A DNA stretch of 64,000 nucleotides. Source: Pogonophryne albipinna. Lineage: Eukaryota; Chordata; Actinopteri; Perciformes; Artedidraconidae. Every line of letters starts with the position of its first letter. Position 1 is the first letter of the stretch. The stretch covers positions 8,018,219 to 8,082,218 of the forward strand of contig CM053253.1 of NCBI GenBank assembly GCA_028583405.1, in the 5' to 3' direction. Position numbers and translations under genes: made by a program. Shown here piece by piece: positions 12,601 through 23,742 of this stretch. The notes under the pieces were generated by a model. The model had not been told where the DNA came from and did not search any database. It worked only from the letters and a program-made list of their open reading frames with translations.

Positions 12601-15600
12601 TCTGGTGTTAGCTTTCTGCTGCTGGTAACCCTAGCCCTCCTTCGGGGGGGGGGGGGGTTATTCCAACTTTGAATCTTGTTTTACAAAAAGCCACAAACCC
12701 TATTCATTGTGCTCTTAAAAGACTAGCCTGTGCCAAAGCCAGCACAAAACCTTTGTATCAGTATCTTGTTGTGAAGGGAATTACGGCTCTTTGAAGGGAG
12801 CCGGATCTTATGGCTCCGTTCCTTTCCGAGAGCCGTTCAAAAGAGCAGTTTTTTTTTTTAAGGGGGTTAATAGGTTTATCTGCAAAAGAATCACCACGAT
12901 AATGATTGACTGTATTGCCAGAAATCTACTTTTACTCACAGAAAATGTATAACTTGCTACATCTCTCAGCCAGCCAAACTACTGCTCAAGCAGCATGCGT
13001 TATGCCATCATCTACGGCTGATGTGCATTCAGGAAAGCAAGTTTCTTTTAAAGGCGAGTGGATTTATGGCAGGCAGTGAACCAACGATAAAAAGAACGGC
13101 TCTCGCCAAGTAGGACTCGGTTCCCTTCGTTCGTACCGAAGAGCTGTTCAAAAGAATCGGATCGTTCGCGAACGTCACATCACTAGTTTCTTGTGTCTTT
13201 TAATCGAAACCTGGTACATTTTAACTCACTTCTATCCCCTCTGCGTTACAGTTCCTCCAGTGATTGTCAAAGAGTGGAGCAGCGGTAAAGCCAAGTCGGC
13301 CCTGACTCCAGAGCTGGTCCCCGCCCTGTGTTTCCGGGAGTGGACCTGCCCCAACCTGCGGAGGCTGTGGTTGGGTCGAGCCAGTGAGGACCGCTCCAGG
13401 AGAACCAGGGCCTTCCTGGCCTGCCTACGCTCCGACTGCCCAGCCCTCCTCAACCCAGCACAGGTCCCCCAGCATCTGCTGCTCATGTGCTGCGTGCTCA
13501 GGTATGACGCTGCTGGGTTAGTGTAGTTTGCTAAACAATGTGTGTGTGGCCCTAATTCCCATGTGAGATTGGCAGGAGCACCTAAACAGCCAAACACTGA
13601 CTATGTGTATCTGAAGAGTTTAGTTCAGCTCTTTCCCAGTGCACTTCAGACTGAATGATAATACCATTCATCGATCTACAAGAATTTAATAATCAACCAA
13701 TAGCTTGAGTAACTTTTAAAGCAACGATTCCAACAATTATCTTCAGCAAATGTAAGGGTTATCTGGTTTCCGTGTTGACTGTGATATCATGTCATGGGGC
13801 ACAATTTCCATTCTTATATATTAAAGCTTTGCACCTGCATATGGAGTGATGACTGTAGACATCTGTGCCCTGTATCTCTGTGCTCCTGCTCTAAAGAGAG
13901 CCTTGTCTTGCCTCTCTCTCAGGTATATGATGCAGTGGCCTGGTGGAAGGATCCTCCAGAGACACGAGCTAGATGCCTTTCTGTCTCAGGCTGTTTCCAG
14001 CCAGCTCTACGAACCGGACCAGCTCCAGGAGCTCAAGGTGAGACCCCACTCCTCAAAATCATTGATGATTCTGTTTGTAATTTATGTATTTAGTATTTTT
14101 CGTGATGTCAAAAGATAAACTACTGATAATCCATCTTCTGGTTGTGAAAAAAAAGAGAGCTATGTATTTTAGATTTTCTAAAGTTATTTGAAAGTAAGAT
14201 CCAGCGCTTTGAGTTGATAACATTTTAGTTGCATGAGGTTAATTCCCTCTTTTGAGCCTAGCCTCAGGGATGTTCATTATACAGGCTACATACAACATCT
14301 CCTGAGTGCCAGATCTCAAGGTTCTCAGAACTGTTATCACTTTGAAATGTTCGGCCACTCGTCTAAATGTGTGTGTGTTATCCTTTTAGGTGGAGAAGGT
14401 GGATTCCCGCGGCGTGCAGCTGGCTTCCCTCTTCATGGCCGGCGTTGACACGGCGCTGTTCATCAATGATGTGTGCGGCCAGCCGTTGCCATGGGAACAC
14501 TGCTGCCCGTGGGGCTTCTTTGACGGCAAACTGTTTCAGAGCAAACTGGCCCGAGCCGCTCGGGACCGGGCTGCCCTGCTGGACATGTGCGAGGGACAGG
14601 TACGGTTATGTAATCGTGTGGCAGCAATAAACAGAGGACATGATGGATGTGTGTCTTTTTAATGAAATTACACGTGAATAAAGAGAAGATCACGCTTTAT
14701 TAATCACTGTTGGGAAATCGTCAGAGCAGCAACAGCAATAATGAGAATGAAACCCAGAGGACATGCAAGTGTTTACACAAGATTAATGAGAATAACTTAT
14801 AAGGTGCAGTATGAATTAAAATAAAGGTAAAATTAGATAAACAGGGTGTCCGCGGGGTCTTAAAAAGTATTAAAAGTTGATAAATCAATTTAGCGAAAAT
14901 TAAGGCTATTAAAAAGTATTAAACGGCATTTTCCAAGGTATTACATTTTGTAGCTTGTTTCAATAAGTATATAAATTGTCCAAAGAGGTTGTATTCTACA
15001 GTGTGCCTGAATGTAATCATTGCGTAGGTGTGTAGTGTGATTCTGTGTAGTTTATTTATGGCATCCCGTTGGATTTGACGTCCTGGGTGGGAGTTTCAGG
15101 AACAGCTCTAAATTGGTTTAGTACCTACTTAAAGGACAGAAAAAACTTTGTCTCAATAGGCAACTACACATCAACTTTGACAAATATGTCATGCAGGGTT
15201 CCTCAAGGCTCCATCTTAGGACCTTTGCTTTTTAATATTTATATGCTACCTGTGGCTGAAATTATTAAAAAGAGCGATCTAAGTTATCACATCTATGCAG
15301 ACGACACCCAGATTTATTTTAAAATCACACCAGGAGACTGTTCTCCGATTTGGAACACTGAGCAAGTGCATTGAGCACATCACTGACTGGATGACTCAGA
15401 ACTTTCTCCAACTGAACAAACAAAAAACTGAGATCATTGTTTTTGGAGCAAAGAAGGACCGATTAAAAGTAATCTCAGAGCTTCAGTCAGCATCTAGGTG
15501 TAGTGATGGACTCAGACCTGAATTTCAACAGCCACATTACAACAGTCATTAGGTCTGTTTATTATCACCTGAAGAATATATCGAGGATTAAAAAACTAAT

Positions 15601-18600
15601 GTCACAACAGGACTTAGAAAAGCTTGTCCATGCTTTTATCTTTAGTAGACTCGACTACTGCAATAGTGTATTCACCGGGCTGACAAAAAAATCCATCAGA
15701 AAACTGCAGCTAATCCAGAACGCTGCTGCTCGTGTCCTCACTAACACTAAAAGAGTGGATCACATCAGTCCGGTTCTGAAATCTCTACATTGGCTTCCAG
15801 TCGGCCAAAGAATTGATTTTAAAGTACTATTGCTAGTTTTTAAATCATTACATGGTTTAGGACCAAAGTATATTGTTGAACTCCTACATAATTACGAGCC
15901 ATCAAGGTGCCTCAGGTCTTCCGGGACGGGTCTGCTATCGGCTCCGAGAGTAAAAACAAAACATGGAGAGGCAGCATTTAGCTATTATGCCCCGACACTC
16001 TGGAATAAACTACCCAAATCATGCACGTCCGCTGAAATGCTCACTATTTTTAAATCGAGACTAAAAACATATATAAATAAACTTGCCTTGCCTCTGAACA
16101 GGACATCGCACGCTCACTGCTTGATAGCGCGCGAAGGTCCGTTTACGCCGGTTGTTAAACAACATCGTTATGGGGAAATGCAAGTTTGCGTCCAAATGGT
16201 TGGAAGATAAGGAGGAAGGACAATCAATACTGTATATAGTCAATGTGAGGTAAAGTGTGTCGCCAAGGTAACCGGTTAAAATGTATGGAAAGGGTCTTAA
16301 AAAAGGTCTTAAAAGGTTTTACATTTGACTTCAGGATTCCTGCATAGACCCTGATAAAGCACGTAGAAGTTAAGATTGCATATGTGAGTGAAGACTAATA
16401 CAAATAAATATATATATATATATATATATATACATTTCTGTGCAAGTCCAAAGTAAGTACATTAAATACAGAAATGTAGTTCATGAAGCATTTGAATGAC
16501 TTTGTGTAGTTCCCAGTCCAATTTGATACTAACATTTAAAACATGAATATCTTGCATATTGTCAAATCAGCTGAAGCCGTTTCAATTTAGGCATCCTTAT
16601 TTTTCAGGAGTAACTTGGTCCAAACACTGAATGTACTGATTCAAAACTAAAACGTTAATAATCTTACATTATTGATGCACTTAATAAATGTTTAACTGGA
16701 AGAATGTGACTGCTGTCGGTTACTGTGAACGTCCTTCACTTGCTAAATGCTTCTCACAGGGAACATGTTAATATGCAGAATCAAATGACACTCTGCTAAC
16801 GGCTGTCAGGGGAACAGACATTTCCACTTCAGCTTTGTGGTACGTTAATGGCAATAACTTCTCACATGTGTCTGTGCTCTGCAGGAGGAGCTGGTGTCCA
16901 AGGTGGAGAAGATGCGTCAGGCAATCCTCGAGGGCATCAACCTGTCCCGCCCTCCTCCTCCTCCCCCTCCTCTTCCACCACCTCCCTTCCTCCCTGCTTC
17001 CATGGTGCCCCCTTTCTACCCCATGCCTCCCCTCTACCCACCTCGCCCCATGGGCATGCCTCATCATCATCACCCACACCATCCTCACTACCCCGCCCAG
17101 CACAGACCAAGAGCCTTCCCAGGTACACAGATGCCTCCTTTTTTTTTTTTTTTTACATACTTTGTCCTTTTCATAGATTTATAATTATCTTCATTTTGAA
17201 CCAAATGTCATACTAGAAACCAGTTCTTTGCAGCTTTTTAAGAATGCAAAAGTGAGAACATTGAAAAGCGTGCTATTGATGTCTCTACTTCAATGCAATG
17301 CATAAAGGAAGAGGATGAAAGCTGAAAACTCGTTACAGCTGCAGCACGTGTATTATAAAACGACGTGTTAATATAAAGCCTTACATATTCCCGCCACAAT
17401 TAAATATCGTCCGCCACAAATGGATCTCATACATTTTTTTTTTACATTTTTTTAATTTTAATTTTGGTGTTCTAATGGATAGTGAGGTGGGCTGATGATC
17501 GGAAGGTTGCGAGTTCAAATCCTGCCTGGAACACCACTACTAGTGTGCCCTTGAGTAAGGCACTTAGCCCTCGGTTACTCCAGGGAGAATGTCCCTATAA
17601 TTGGTCACTGTAAGTCGCTTTGGAATGAGGCCTCTGCTAAATGCCTAATTTGTAAATTATATTTTTGGGAGAATAAACCCCACAGATCCTCAACTCCGGT
17701 GTGTCTCACTCATTAACAACGCAACACAGAGCAACACGAACGTTGTCTACAGTAGCCATGAACTCGCATGTATTTTCTTGCGGTGCCCCCACAAATAGAA
17801 TCAAATTCTGTGGGAAACACTGCTGACTGCAAAACAACATACAGTACTATCGAGTATTAGTTAGTAGGTCATGTATACATGTTTTATAGAATGTTGACAA
17901 CGCTATAGTTTCTTATTTAATTCCCTACAATAAGAAAAGTATCAGTCACTTTTCTTCTTTCTTCAGGCCTTCAGTCAATCCCCCCCCAGGGAGGGAAACT
18001 GGAGATCGCTGGCATGGTCGTCGGCCAGTGGGCCGGGAACAAACCAGTCCGTGGGAGAGGGGGCTTCAACATGCAGGTGGTGTCAGTGGGAGCAGGGAGA
18101 GGGTGAGTAACATGAGGATCCTTCATACACCTAACAACTGTGTTCTTATCATCTCGGTAGATCAGTCGGCCACAAGCATATTCCTCTGTGAAAAACACCA
18201 GCATTTTATAAACACTTTTATACTCTGTATGCCGTCATTATGACTGGATTCAAAGTTCATACATAAAAGACTGTTGAGTTATAGTGATTACATTAATATG
18301 GGCTGTTAATTACTGATGGCGACAATGAGCAATTTAACGCTGGTGAGATTAAACCCTAAATCAGACTACTTATACTCCTCGTTCTGTTTCTTGATCACAG
18401 GAGGGGTAAAGAGATTCCAGCTAAACCAAGGGTGGTGAAAAAGACACCAACCAACAGATCACAGGTAAGAACCACTACACTTTTACTAGTGTTAATTTCG
18501 TCAGCTATTTTTTTTTTATTTAGTTTTAGTCTTAGTCCTGTGTTAAATTTCCTTTTTAGTTTTAGTCATATTTAGTCACCTTCATCCTGTTTTTATTTAG

Positions 18601-20559
18601 TCAAGTTTTAGTCGACTAAAAGTCTGAGCATTTTAGTCAAAGAAAACTAATTATTTTAGTCTACTTTTTGTCAATGAAAACTGTTGAGTCTTTTTTAGTC
18701 ATCAGATTATATAGAACATTTCAGTCAAACTAGTCTAGCCAAAACCAATAATTTGTCATTTTAGTCAAACGTATTTCACAATAAGATTATATCTTGTCCT
18801 TATTTGATGAGAAACACAGGTTGAATGATTAAGAATGTAGCTTTGCAGAGTATCTGCTCAGGTTTGTGGTGTTTTTACCTGTGTTATGGCCACATTGCTT
18901 CCCTTCTGATAAAACAATGCATTCGCTTTTTTTCTCCGCCTCATTGTAGCGAAAATGGGCCCAAATATCACATCGTTTCTTTCTCCCAAGCAGTGGTGGC
19001 TTTAGATTTTTTCGTTGTCAGTCATTTTGACGGACAGGATCGTAACATTTCCGTCATCATCCATTATTATCCGTCGAGTGCACAATTTATCACTCACTCG
19101 CGCTGACGGGGGGTATTCGGTTAACGCGAGTGCGACCACTGCTCCCAAGCACTGTTGTTGCCATTTTATTTTATGTTGAATAAGGTGAGTTAGACCACGA
19201 GTTAGACCAGAGTCTTCCTGACCGTTCATATTGTGCCGCTGCCCGGTGTAATTCAAATCTACCGCTGCGCGCACCACAGACACACAGCTGCTGCCCTGCC
19301 GCAGCACCGGAAATTGAACTGCTGGGAGAAAAACTGACTATCAGAGATGTAACGTTATCTTTGATAATATTTCATCTCCTCATTTTTCGTCAACGAAAGT
19401 AAAGAGAGATTTTGGCATAGTTTTTATTTAGTAAACTACATTTTCGTCTCGTCACTTTTCGTCAACGATATTGCATGATGATTTCGTTACAGTTATTGTT
19501 TACTGCCGTCGGTGCCGTCTCGTCATCGTCTCATTTTCGTCATGGAAAAAAAGGTCGTTGACGAACATATTTCGTCATAGTTTTAGTCAACGAAATGAAC
19601 ACTAACTTTTACTCTCTCTCTCTTTAAGCTCTTTAGACCGATAGTTGAGATTTTTTGAAGTGCTGTTGTATGAGTAAAGTATTCATTGTCGGTGTATAAT
19701 AGTATATAAGCTAAGCAATGTATTGCTATATAGTACTGACTGTTTTCTCAGCTTATGTTGCCACTATGCAGGCCTCTGCCACAGGAGTCCTTTGATAGAA
19801 ACAGTAATGTTTCTGTGCAGAATTCAGGAGATGCTGGTTTACCGCTGCTGCGACTAGTCTCATAGTTTGTGTTATTGTGTGACTTTCGCACGTTTAAGTT
19901 TGGATGCAACAAGCAAACTAACTGATCAAGGCAGCGGTAGACTGGCAACTCCGGTGTCCTAAATAATAGATTTTGACAAAGGACTCTGCCGGCTTTGAAG
20001 AGCGAATAGATAACAGTTTTACTTCCCTGTCAGATTAAGATGTCTTACAACAAGGTACAGTGGTGAAAATATAGACTTTTTCAACATCTAAATTATATTT
20101 TGCTGCTGCCCCAGTCCAAATAAAACAGTAGATCTACCGTATTTATTGACAATTCATTCATCACCATCATTTCTTGACCTCATACAACCCCACCTCTTAT
20201 TGTACTTTTCCCTACCTGAATATCAATCACAGCTATAATGTCCCTCTTTATCACGTTGCATCTGTCCTGCTGCTCCTCTGTTAATATTCTGTCTGCCTAT
20301 CGCCCTGCAGACGTCGCCTCCCCCCCCCTCCAGCAGCCCCCCAAAGCCCTCCGAGGAGGCGGCCGGCTCTCCAGAGGCTGCGCCTCAGCAGTTGAACGGC
20401 AGCGCTGCAGCCATCGGCCCCCCCCCGGAGCTGGCCCCCCTGGCCCAGCCAATCCCGTGTGCCTTAGCCAGAGACAACCAATCAGATGGGGTGGAAGTGG
20501 AGGCCCCCTTTTGCCTTGACGACTGCCCGTCAGACGGAGCACTACAGAAGGAGGAGTGA
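625..20559 (+). CDS. fam120c: Constitutive coactivator of PPAR-gamma-like protein (FAM120 family), 3' eleven exons
   Basis: Eleven exons join in frame to 646 codons plus stop: 625-884, 1554-1716, 1803-1886, 11817-11988, 13252-13501, 13923-14037, 14390-14599, 16885-17122, 17967-18102, 18401-18464, 20311-20559. All introns are GT-AG and the phases match throughout. Family blocks seen in order: MATRSHMDITTPPLP, EVLRVAEHRHRRGLMYP, FREWTCPNLRRLWLG, RAFLACLRSD, CCVLRYMMQWPGGRIL, LYEPDQLQELK, PWEHCCPWGFFDGKLFQSKL, a Pro/His-rich tract, GGKLEIAGMVVGQWAG, an Arg/Gly-rich QVVSVGAGRGRG, and the C-terminal KEE. The N-terminal PIN/FEN-like domain of this family is upstream of the window. FAM120A is an RNA-binding scaffold for Src-family signalling; FAM120C is little characterised. 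I prefer fam120c over fam120a because hsd17b10 lies next door, as both do on human Xp11.22, and because of the Pro/His tract. The family call is near certain, the paralogue less so. Confidence 0.88.
2116..2415 (+). pseudogene. hAT-type transposase N-terminal fragment
   Basis: The reading frame contains CSFNERWLAEDKYKPWL followed by VASCKVCKHN. This resembles the N-terminal zinc-binding segment (C-x2-C) of ZNF862/KRBA2-like hAT transposases. It lies just inside the left end of the 1921-10888 element and breaks off, with no catalytic domain found nearby. It is probably what is left of the outer element's own transposase. Confidence 0.45.
2690..6243 (-). mobile_element. Nearly full-length L2-type LINE
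   Basis: The 3' end lies at the low coordinate with a tandem TCAAA tail (2690-2709), and the ORF runs leftward from 6213. Candidate target-site copies are similar TATTGATT(T)AAAA strings near 2667 and 6243, so the right boundary is approximate. The insertion sits inside the larger 1921-10888 element. It has kept both endonuclease and reverse transcriptase domains and is one of the youngest-looking insertions in the window. Confidence 0.75.
2872..6213 (-). pseudogene. LINE endonuclease/reverse transcriptase ORF interrupted by one stop
   Basis: The endonuclease part (4618-6213) shows LNARSIANKTFLLNDFF, FLTETW, and the GDFNVH and SDHLPV blocks of AP-like endonucleases. The RT part (2872-4377) shows LLDLSAAFDTVDH, GVPQGSILGP and the catalytic YADDVQIY. 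Both lie in one frame: 3342 bases, with an in-frame TAA at 4618-4620 as the only break I found. The frame stays open from there to 4377. The arrangement and motifs fit the L2 clade. Confidence 0.8.
6243..6766. repeat. Remainder of outer element and part of an older MITE
   Basis: No gene is seen. From about 6600 the sequence (opposite orientation) resembles the MITE at 52867-53347, including the GCAGCTGACCACGCCCCCC-like block. The MITE is cut by the hAT at 6767 and appears to continue from 7715 to about 7790. Confidence 0.4.
6767..7706. mobile_element. Non-autonomous hAT element (CAGTGGTTCTCAACTGGT ends)
   Basis: The inverted ends are CAGTGGTTCTCAACTGGT and its complement ACCAGTTGAGAACCACTG. 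A perfect 8-bp duplication GTCTATAT flanks it at 6759-6766 and 7707-7714, which is diagnostic of hAT insertion. No transposase is visible inside. It split an older MITE: similarity to the 52867-53347 element, in reverse orientation, is found at about 6600-6766 and resumes after 7714. Confidence 0.88.
7790..8671. other. Gene-free stretch with a 21-bp perfect inverted repeat
   Basis: AT-rich sequence without a convincing ORF. At 8078-8098 and 8111-8131 there is a perfect 21-bp inverted repeat (CCGGCTCTTCTTGGTGAGCC and one more base) with a 12-bp loop, followed by CCCATCACTAGTG. It looks like the terminus of an 'AAGAGCCGG'-type hAT MITE related to the element at 12772-13190. Confidence 0.5.
8672..9885 (+). 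mobile_element. Internally deleted hAT transposon with BED finger and dimerisation domain remnants
   Basis: Inverted ends are TAGGGGTGTAACGGTACACG and the related GTGAACCGTTACACCCCTA. The flanks ATAAGTCT (8664-8671) and ATAAGTCA (9886-9893) match at 7 of 8 bases. Inside, 8956-9222 encodes a BED-type zinc finger (PVWEHFGF, C-x2-C, H-x4-H), and 9201-9440 encodes the hAT C-terminal dimerisation block VPSERVFSTAGDIVSASRSA. The catalytic middle is missing and the two pieces are in different frames. A ~100-bp block is directly repeated at about 9495 and 9650 (154-bp spacing). Confidence 0.85.
10031..10600. repeat. Fish interspersed repeat with 'acttgagtaaaagtac' blocks
   Basis: The segment contains repeated 'gtactcagatcttgta' and 'cttgagtaaaagtacaagta' blocks typical of a dispersed fish repeat of uncertain class. 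No coding potential was found. It lies inside the outer 1921-10888 element. Confidence 0.4.
10955..11160 (-). repeat. LINE 3' UTR fragment
   Basis: The plus strand reads AAATGAAATGTAATTTCTAT followed by GCCCAA, then CTTACAATCTGTACAGCA. This is the common 3' end of a fish non-LTR element in reverse orientation. It is short and non-coding. Confidence 0.4.
11166..11697. mobile_element. CAGGGTGTCCGCGGG repeat, copy 1 (uninterrupted)
   Basis: It starts CAGGGTGTCCGCGGGTTC and ends in GCATATACCCTG. The subterminal blocks repeat 'cttaaaaagtatta' at the left and 'gtcttaaaaaaggtctt' at the right. A second copy at 14846-16352 shares almost the whole sequence but carries a LINE insertion. This copy, just upstream of the 11817 exon, therefore preserves the empty site. 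Class uncertain, probably hAT-like. Confidence 0.6.
12772..13190. mobile_element. hAT-like MITE with 'GGCTCTTTGAAGGGAGCCGG' ends
   Basis: The left part has GGCTCTTTGAAGGGAGCCGG and the right part 'gttcaaaagaatcggatcg', ending in GTCACATCACTAGT. It lies in the fam120c intron before exon 13252-13501. No ORF is present. The boundaries are approximate because I did not find a clean target duplication. Confidence 0.45.
14846..16352. mobile_element. CAGGGTGTCCGCGGG repeat, copy 2 (LINE-interrupted)
   Basis: Same family as 11166-11697. The two copies match up to 'ggatttgacgtc' (15079) and resume at 'tctgaacaggacat' (about 16096). The extra ~1 kb is a truncated LINE. The repeat lies in the intron after exon 14390-14599 and ends in GCATAGACCCTG. 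Confidence 0.65.
15080..16096 (+). pseudogene. 5'-truncated LINE reverse transcriptase inserted in the repeat
   Basis: Encodes VPQGSILGPLLFNIY and YADDTQIYF (RT catalytic block), then after frame breaks SRLDYCNSVFTGL, LQLIQNAAARV and LHWLPVGQRIDFK. It ends in AATAAACTTGCCTTGCC, the short 3' tail of this LINE family. The same tail appears in reverse at 57633 and 60332. The segment lacks an endonuclease and is frameshifted, so it is dead. Confidence 0.8.
16405..16432. repeat. TA dinucleotide microsatellite
   Basis: A short run of alternating TA in a fam120c intron, next to the end of the copy 2 repeat. Confidence 0.8.
17480..17655 (+). repeat. tRNA-derived SINE
   Basis: A B-box-like GGTTGCGAGTTCAAATCC is followed by a body with 'gcccttgagtaaggcactt' and 'aagtcgctttggaatgaggc'. 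These are conserved in fish tRNA-derived SINEs. It lies in the fam120c intron 17123-17966 and is not a functional tRNA gene. Confidence 0.65.
18487..19604. mobile_element. hAT element (TAGTGTTAATTTCGTC ends)
   Basis: Ends are TAGTGTTAATTTCGTC and its near complement ACGAAATGAACACTA. A perfect 8-bp duplication ACTTTTAC flanks it (18479-18486 and 19605-19612). The subterminal regions are saturated with 'ttttagtcaa' and 'tttcgtca' motifs. No transposase was recognised. It sits in the last fam120c intron. Confidence 0.85.
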
Positions 20560-21694
20560 CGGCGTCCTCTCCCAGGATGCATTGCTCTGAGAGAGTTCTG
20601 TGTTTGACTGCCTTCCCCTGTTTTTGTAGCCCCGCCCTGCTAGCTGTGCAGCGTCACATGGAGCAGGAGGTGCAGCGAGGCCCCCCCTCGCCCCCACCCC
20701 ACCCTGCTCCATGTGACGCTCAGCGGCAGTTAGCTGTTACTTCCTGTTAAGTTTTTCATGTGGTTTTACATTGTTTTACAAAGAGAGGTTTTCTCCATGA
20801 GTCTGTAAGCGCCCCGCCCCTCAAAAATCCTAAATGCCTCCCTCCTGCACTCAAGAGTAAAATAAGCTTAAGCCCACCCCCATTACAACCAAGCACTTAA
20901 AAAAAGCCCCCCCACTCCTCCCTTAAAGTATGGGTATCTGTACAGTTAAAATGTCTTATTTTGTGTTTTTAATGGTCCCATTGTTTGAATCTCTGCACAC
21001 AGATGTTAAGCATGCGGTTTAGGGTGACAGATTGGATGTGGTTTCCATGGTTACATCATCTAGGCCTGGGCGCCATGGTCGGTGTTGGCGTGTTTGATGG
21101 TTGGTTTGTTGCCATAGCCGTCTCGTGTGAGATTTATCTTACATGAATTCTAGGTATGTGAGTAAGATTTTAACAAAGTGATAGTACCATTCTTCTGTGC
21201 AGTGACCCCCCGCCCCCCTGTACTCACAACGTTGGTATACTTACGAGCAAAGAACCCCTTTTATTGATTGGTTATCTATCACAGGAGCACTTCTGCACCA
21301 CCATGGTATTGGCGTGATATCTTACTTTGACCAATGTAGCATAGCCCAGTGCTTAGCTGTGCTTTGAGACCCCCCGCATTTATGCACCTTAAGCCCTAAA
21401 GTATGAAAGATATAACCCCACTCCTCCAAAAAAAAAAAAGTGCATTATAATATTATCCTCCCATGCCCCTTGTCCTTTACTCCCAAAGCTTTGATTGTAT
21501 TACCCAAACGGAAGCACTTAATGTTGTATTTAAATATGATACATTTGAACAAACTCCTATACTGGTTAATTGAACGTCTGAGAGGGGTGTCCCCCGCCCC
21601 TAAGTAAATCATTATGACTTGTATTTGAGAGACATCAGAATGTGAACTGAGTGGTTTCAGACAAAGAGGCACTTTGTTTGAAAAAAATAAAAGT
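20560..21694 (+). other. fam120c 3' UTR (proposed extent)
   Basis: The stop TGA is at 20557-20559. The first good polyadenylation hexamer in a suitable context is AATAAA near 21687, giving a 3' UTR of about 1.1 kb. Later hexamers (for example near 25740 and 26217) would allow longer forms. The segment is C-rich with homopolymeric C runs and contains a strong hairpin at 20650-20720. Confidence 0.45.
20650..20720 (+). other. Perfect 18-bp-arm hairpin in the fam120c 3' UTR
   Basis: The left arm 20650-20667 (AGCGTCACATGGAGCAGG) and right arm 20703-20720 are exact reverse complements. They are separated by a 35-nt, very C-rich loop. It lies 90 nt after the stop codon. It could be an mRNA structural element or a small palindromic insertion; nothing else in the sequence decides. 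Confidence 0.75.
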
Positions 21695-21699
21695 TTAAA

Positions 21700-23705
21700 C
21701 CACACTGGATAGTCTTCTACCAGGTGAGAAAGAAATGATAAAACTCTGAGGCACGTTCTGGAGTTTAAGGCCAAAAAATAAAAGAATAATGCTGCCAGAC
21801 AAAAGATGGATATGAACGGTGAGGGTTTGGGTAACTGCTGCCAGGCGGAGTTCCCCGCAGACTGGCCTCGCACGTTCAGACATAAAACTTTGCAATTACG
21901 CTGAAAAAAGGACTCCTGATGTTCCGCGTCGAGGGTCCTTAGGAATCTTTTCAGATTTCTAAAAAAAAGTTATTTCCAAAGTGTATTTTAAGAAAGGCCA
22001 GCCTACTGAGGCAGCCAGTGATATAAAAGGGGTGTGGCGAGTGACAAATCCTCAAAGAGCCCCCCCCCACCCACTCAGGTGGTGATTGAGTTACGGTTGT
22101 CATTACGATAGCCCAACACCATGAGCCGCAGCGCTCTGGTGTGTCACTTTAGACCAGCAGAAAGCACTTCCCTGCCCTGAAGCACCTCGGCCTGAAAACA
22201 CGGCGAGGCTTTATGGGTCGGATCACATGACGGGAGAGAGGGAGGCCTCATGGCGGACCCCCAGAGGGCCGCTCAACAATCTGAGACTTCTAAGATATTG
22301 AATTGTTTTATTAGAGCACTTATGTTTGTAGAGAATGAGATGTGTCCCCCATAGTAGATTTCATCTGACTACGGAAATACAATTTACCAATAGCCGGTAG
22401 CACAACTGCAAAATGTAAAAAGCAGTACACCGACAGATACTGCCTGAGAGATGCTGGCCATGATCATTGTAAATCTCTATAAACGTACTTGGAGAGGTTG
22501 AAATGAGCTCACTATGTTAAAAAAAAGGCAAGTCAACAAAGAAGCACCTTATTTTCTTACTATGTTGATGACTTGTGCTCTATCGTGTGCCACAAAATTG
22601 ACATGGAAAAGAAGCTCTTACGAAATGCCGTTTTGAAGGAAAAAACCCTGACTATATCTGTAAGTGTTAATGTAGTCGCGTCAGACATCCCCTCAGTTTA
22701 TGAACTCAACCATGACCGTTGACCCAGCCGCGAGTCGTAGGCCTACGCTCGCCATCACAAGGCTGGGCCGCGCCGCCGTCTCTTACACCAACACCAAATG
22801 AAATCAGAGGTTTCGGACCCGCTAGCCGTTTATTGGTAGGGATTAAGAGTTCGAGTGCTGTAGGTGTTCATAGGTTAAGAGTAGGTAACGGCGTCGGGCT
22901 GAACACAGGACTGTAATAACACAGACACCAAGACTAGGCTAGAGAATATAGCTCCACTGGCCGAAAAATACTAAGTCTAGAATTACTAGGAGTCATATAC
23001 TTAACTGCTTTTCAACTTTTGACATTAGTACAAATATGTGTATCGCAACAGTACATTGTTAGAAGATGGCTTTTCTGCGGCGAGCCAGAGCGTGATCTGG
23101 TATACGATGCCCTCTCGATTCGCTCGCCAGATACCAGAAACGCCACACACACATATACATTTAAACAAAACACACACATACAGGTATTCAGTTGCATTTG
23201 TTACCAGCGGCATTCTCTCTGCTTTTGTGCTGAAGTGATTTTGTGCAGTTTCAGTTCCCAGTGGAGTGCTCTTCAGTTCATCAGAGAGCATTTTTTGGTA
23301 ACACATTCTACTGAGTCTAAAAAAAAAGTTTCAAGTTTGCATGGACAGATTTAAAAATACATGCCATGACAAACAACCATATATACACACACTTGCACAC
23401 AAGCACACATATTACCACACAACACACACATACATAGATGTTAAACCCTGAGTTACACAGTAGCTAGTATGGATAAAATAAAGTCAACACAATACATGAT
23501 GTAGTGTCCCTCTCGTCCTTGTCTGTTTTAGTTTGATAGATATTTGATCAGTGATTTTTATGCTTGTTATCCTAACCCCCGCCCCCCCCTGCTATTACAC
23601 TTTTTCTCGCCCCCTCCTCCCCCATAAAAGGTTCATTCACTTCTTCTCTTTAATGCCCCCTAATCTTCCTTGTAGTCTACATACACACACACATACACAC
23701 ACACA

Positions 23706-23742
<37 letters not shown>

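Noticed and set aside
20238..20582. Alternative frames over the last fam120c exon
   Set aside because: Only the frame joining 18464 to 20311 keeps phase with the upstream exons and ends in the family KEE stop.
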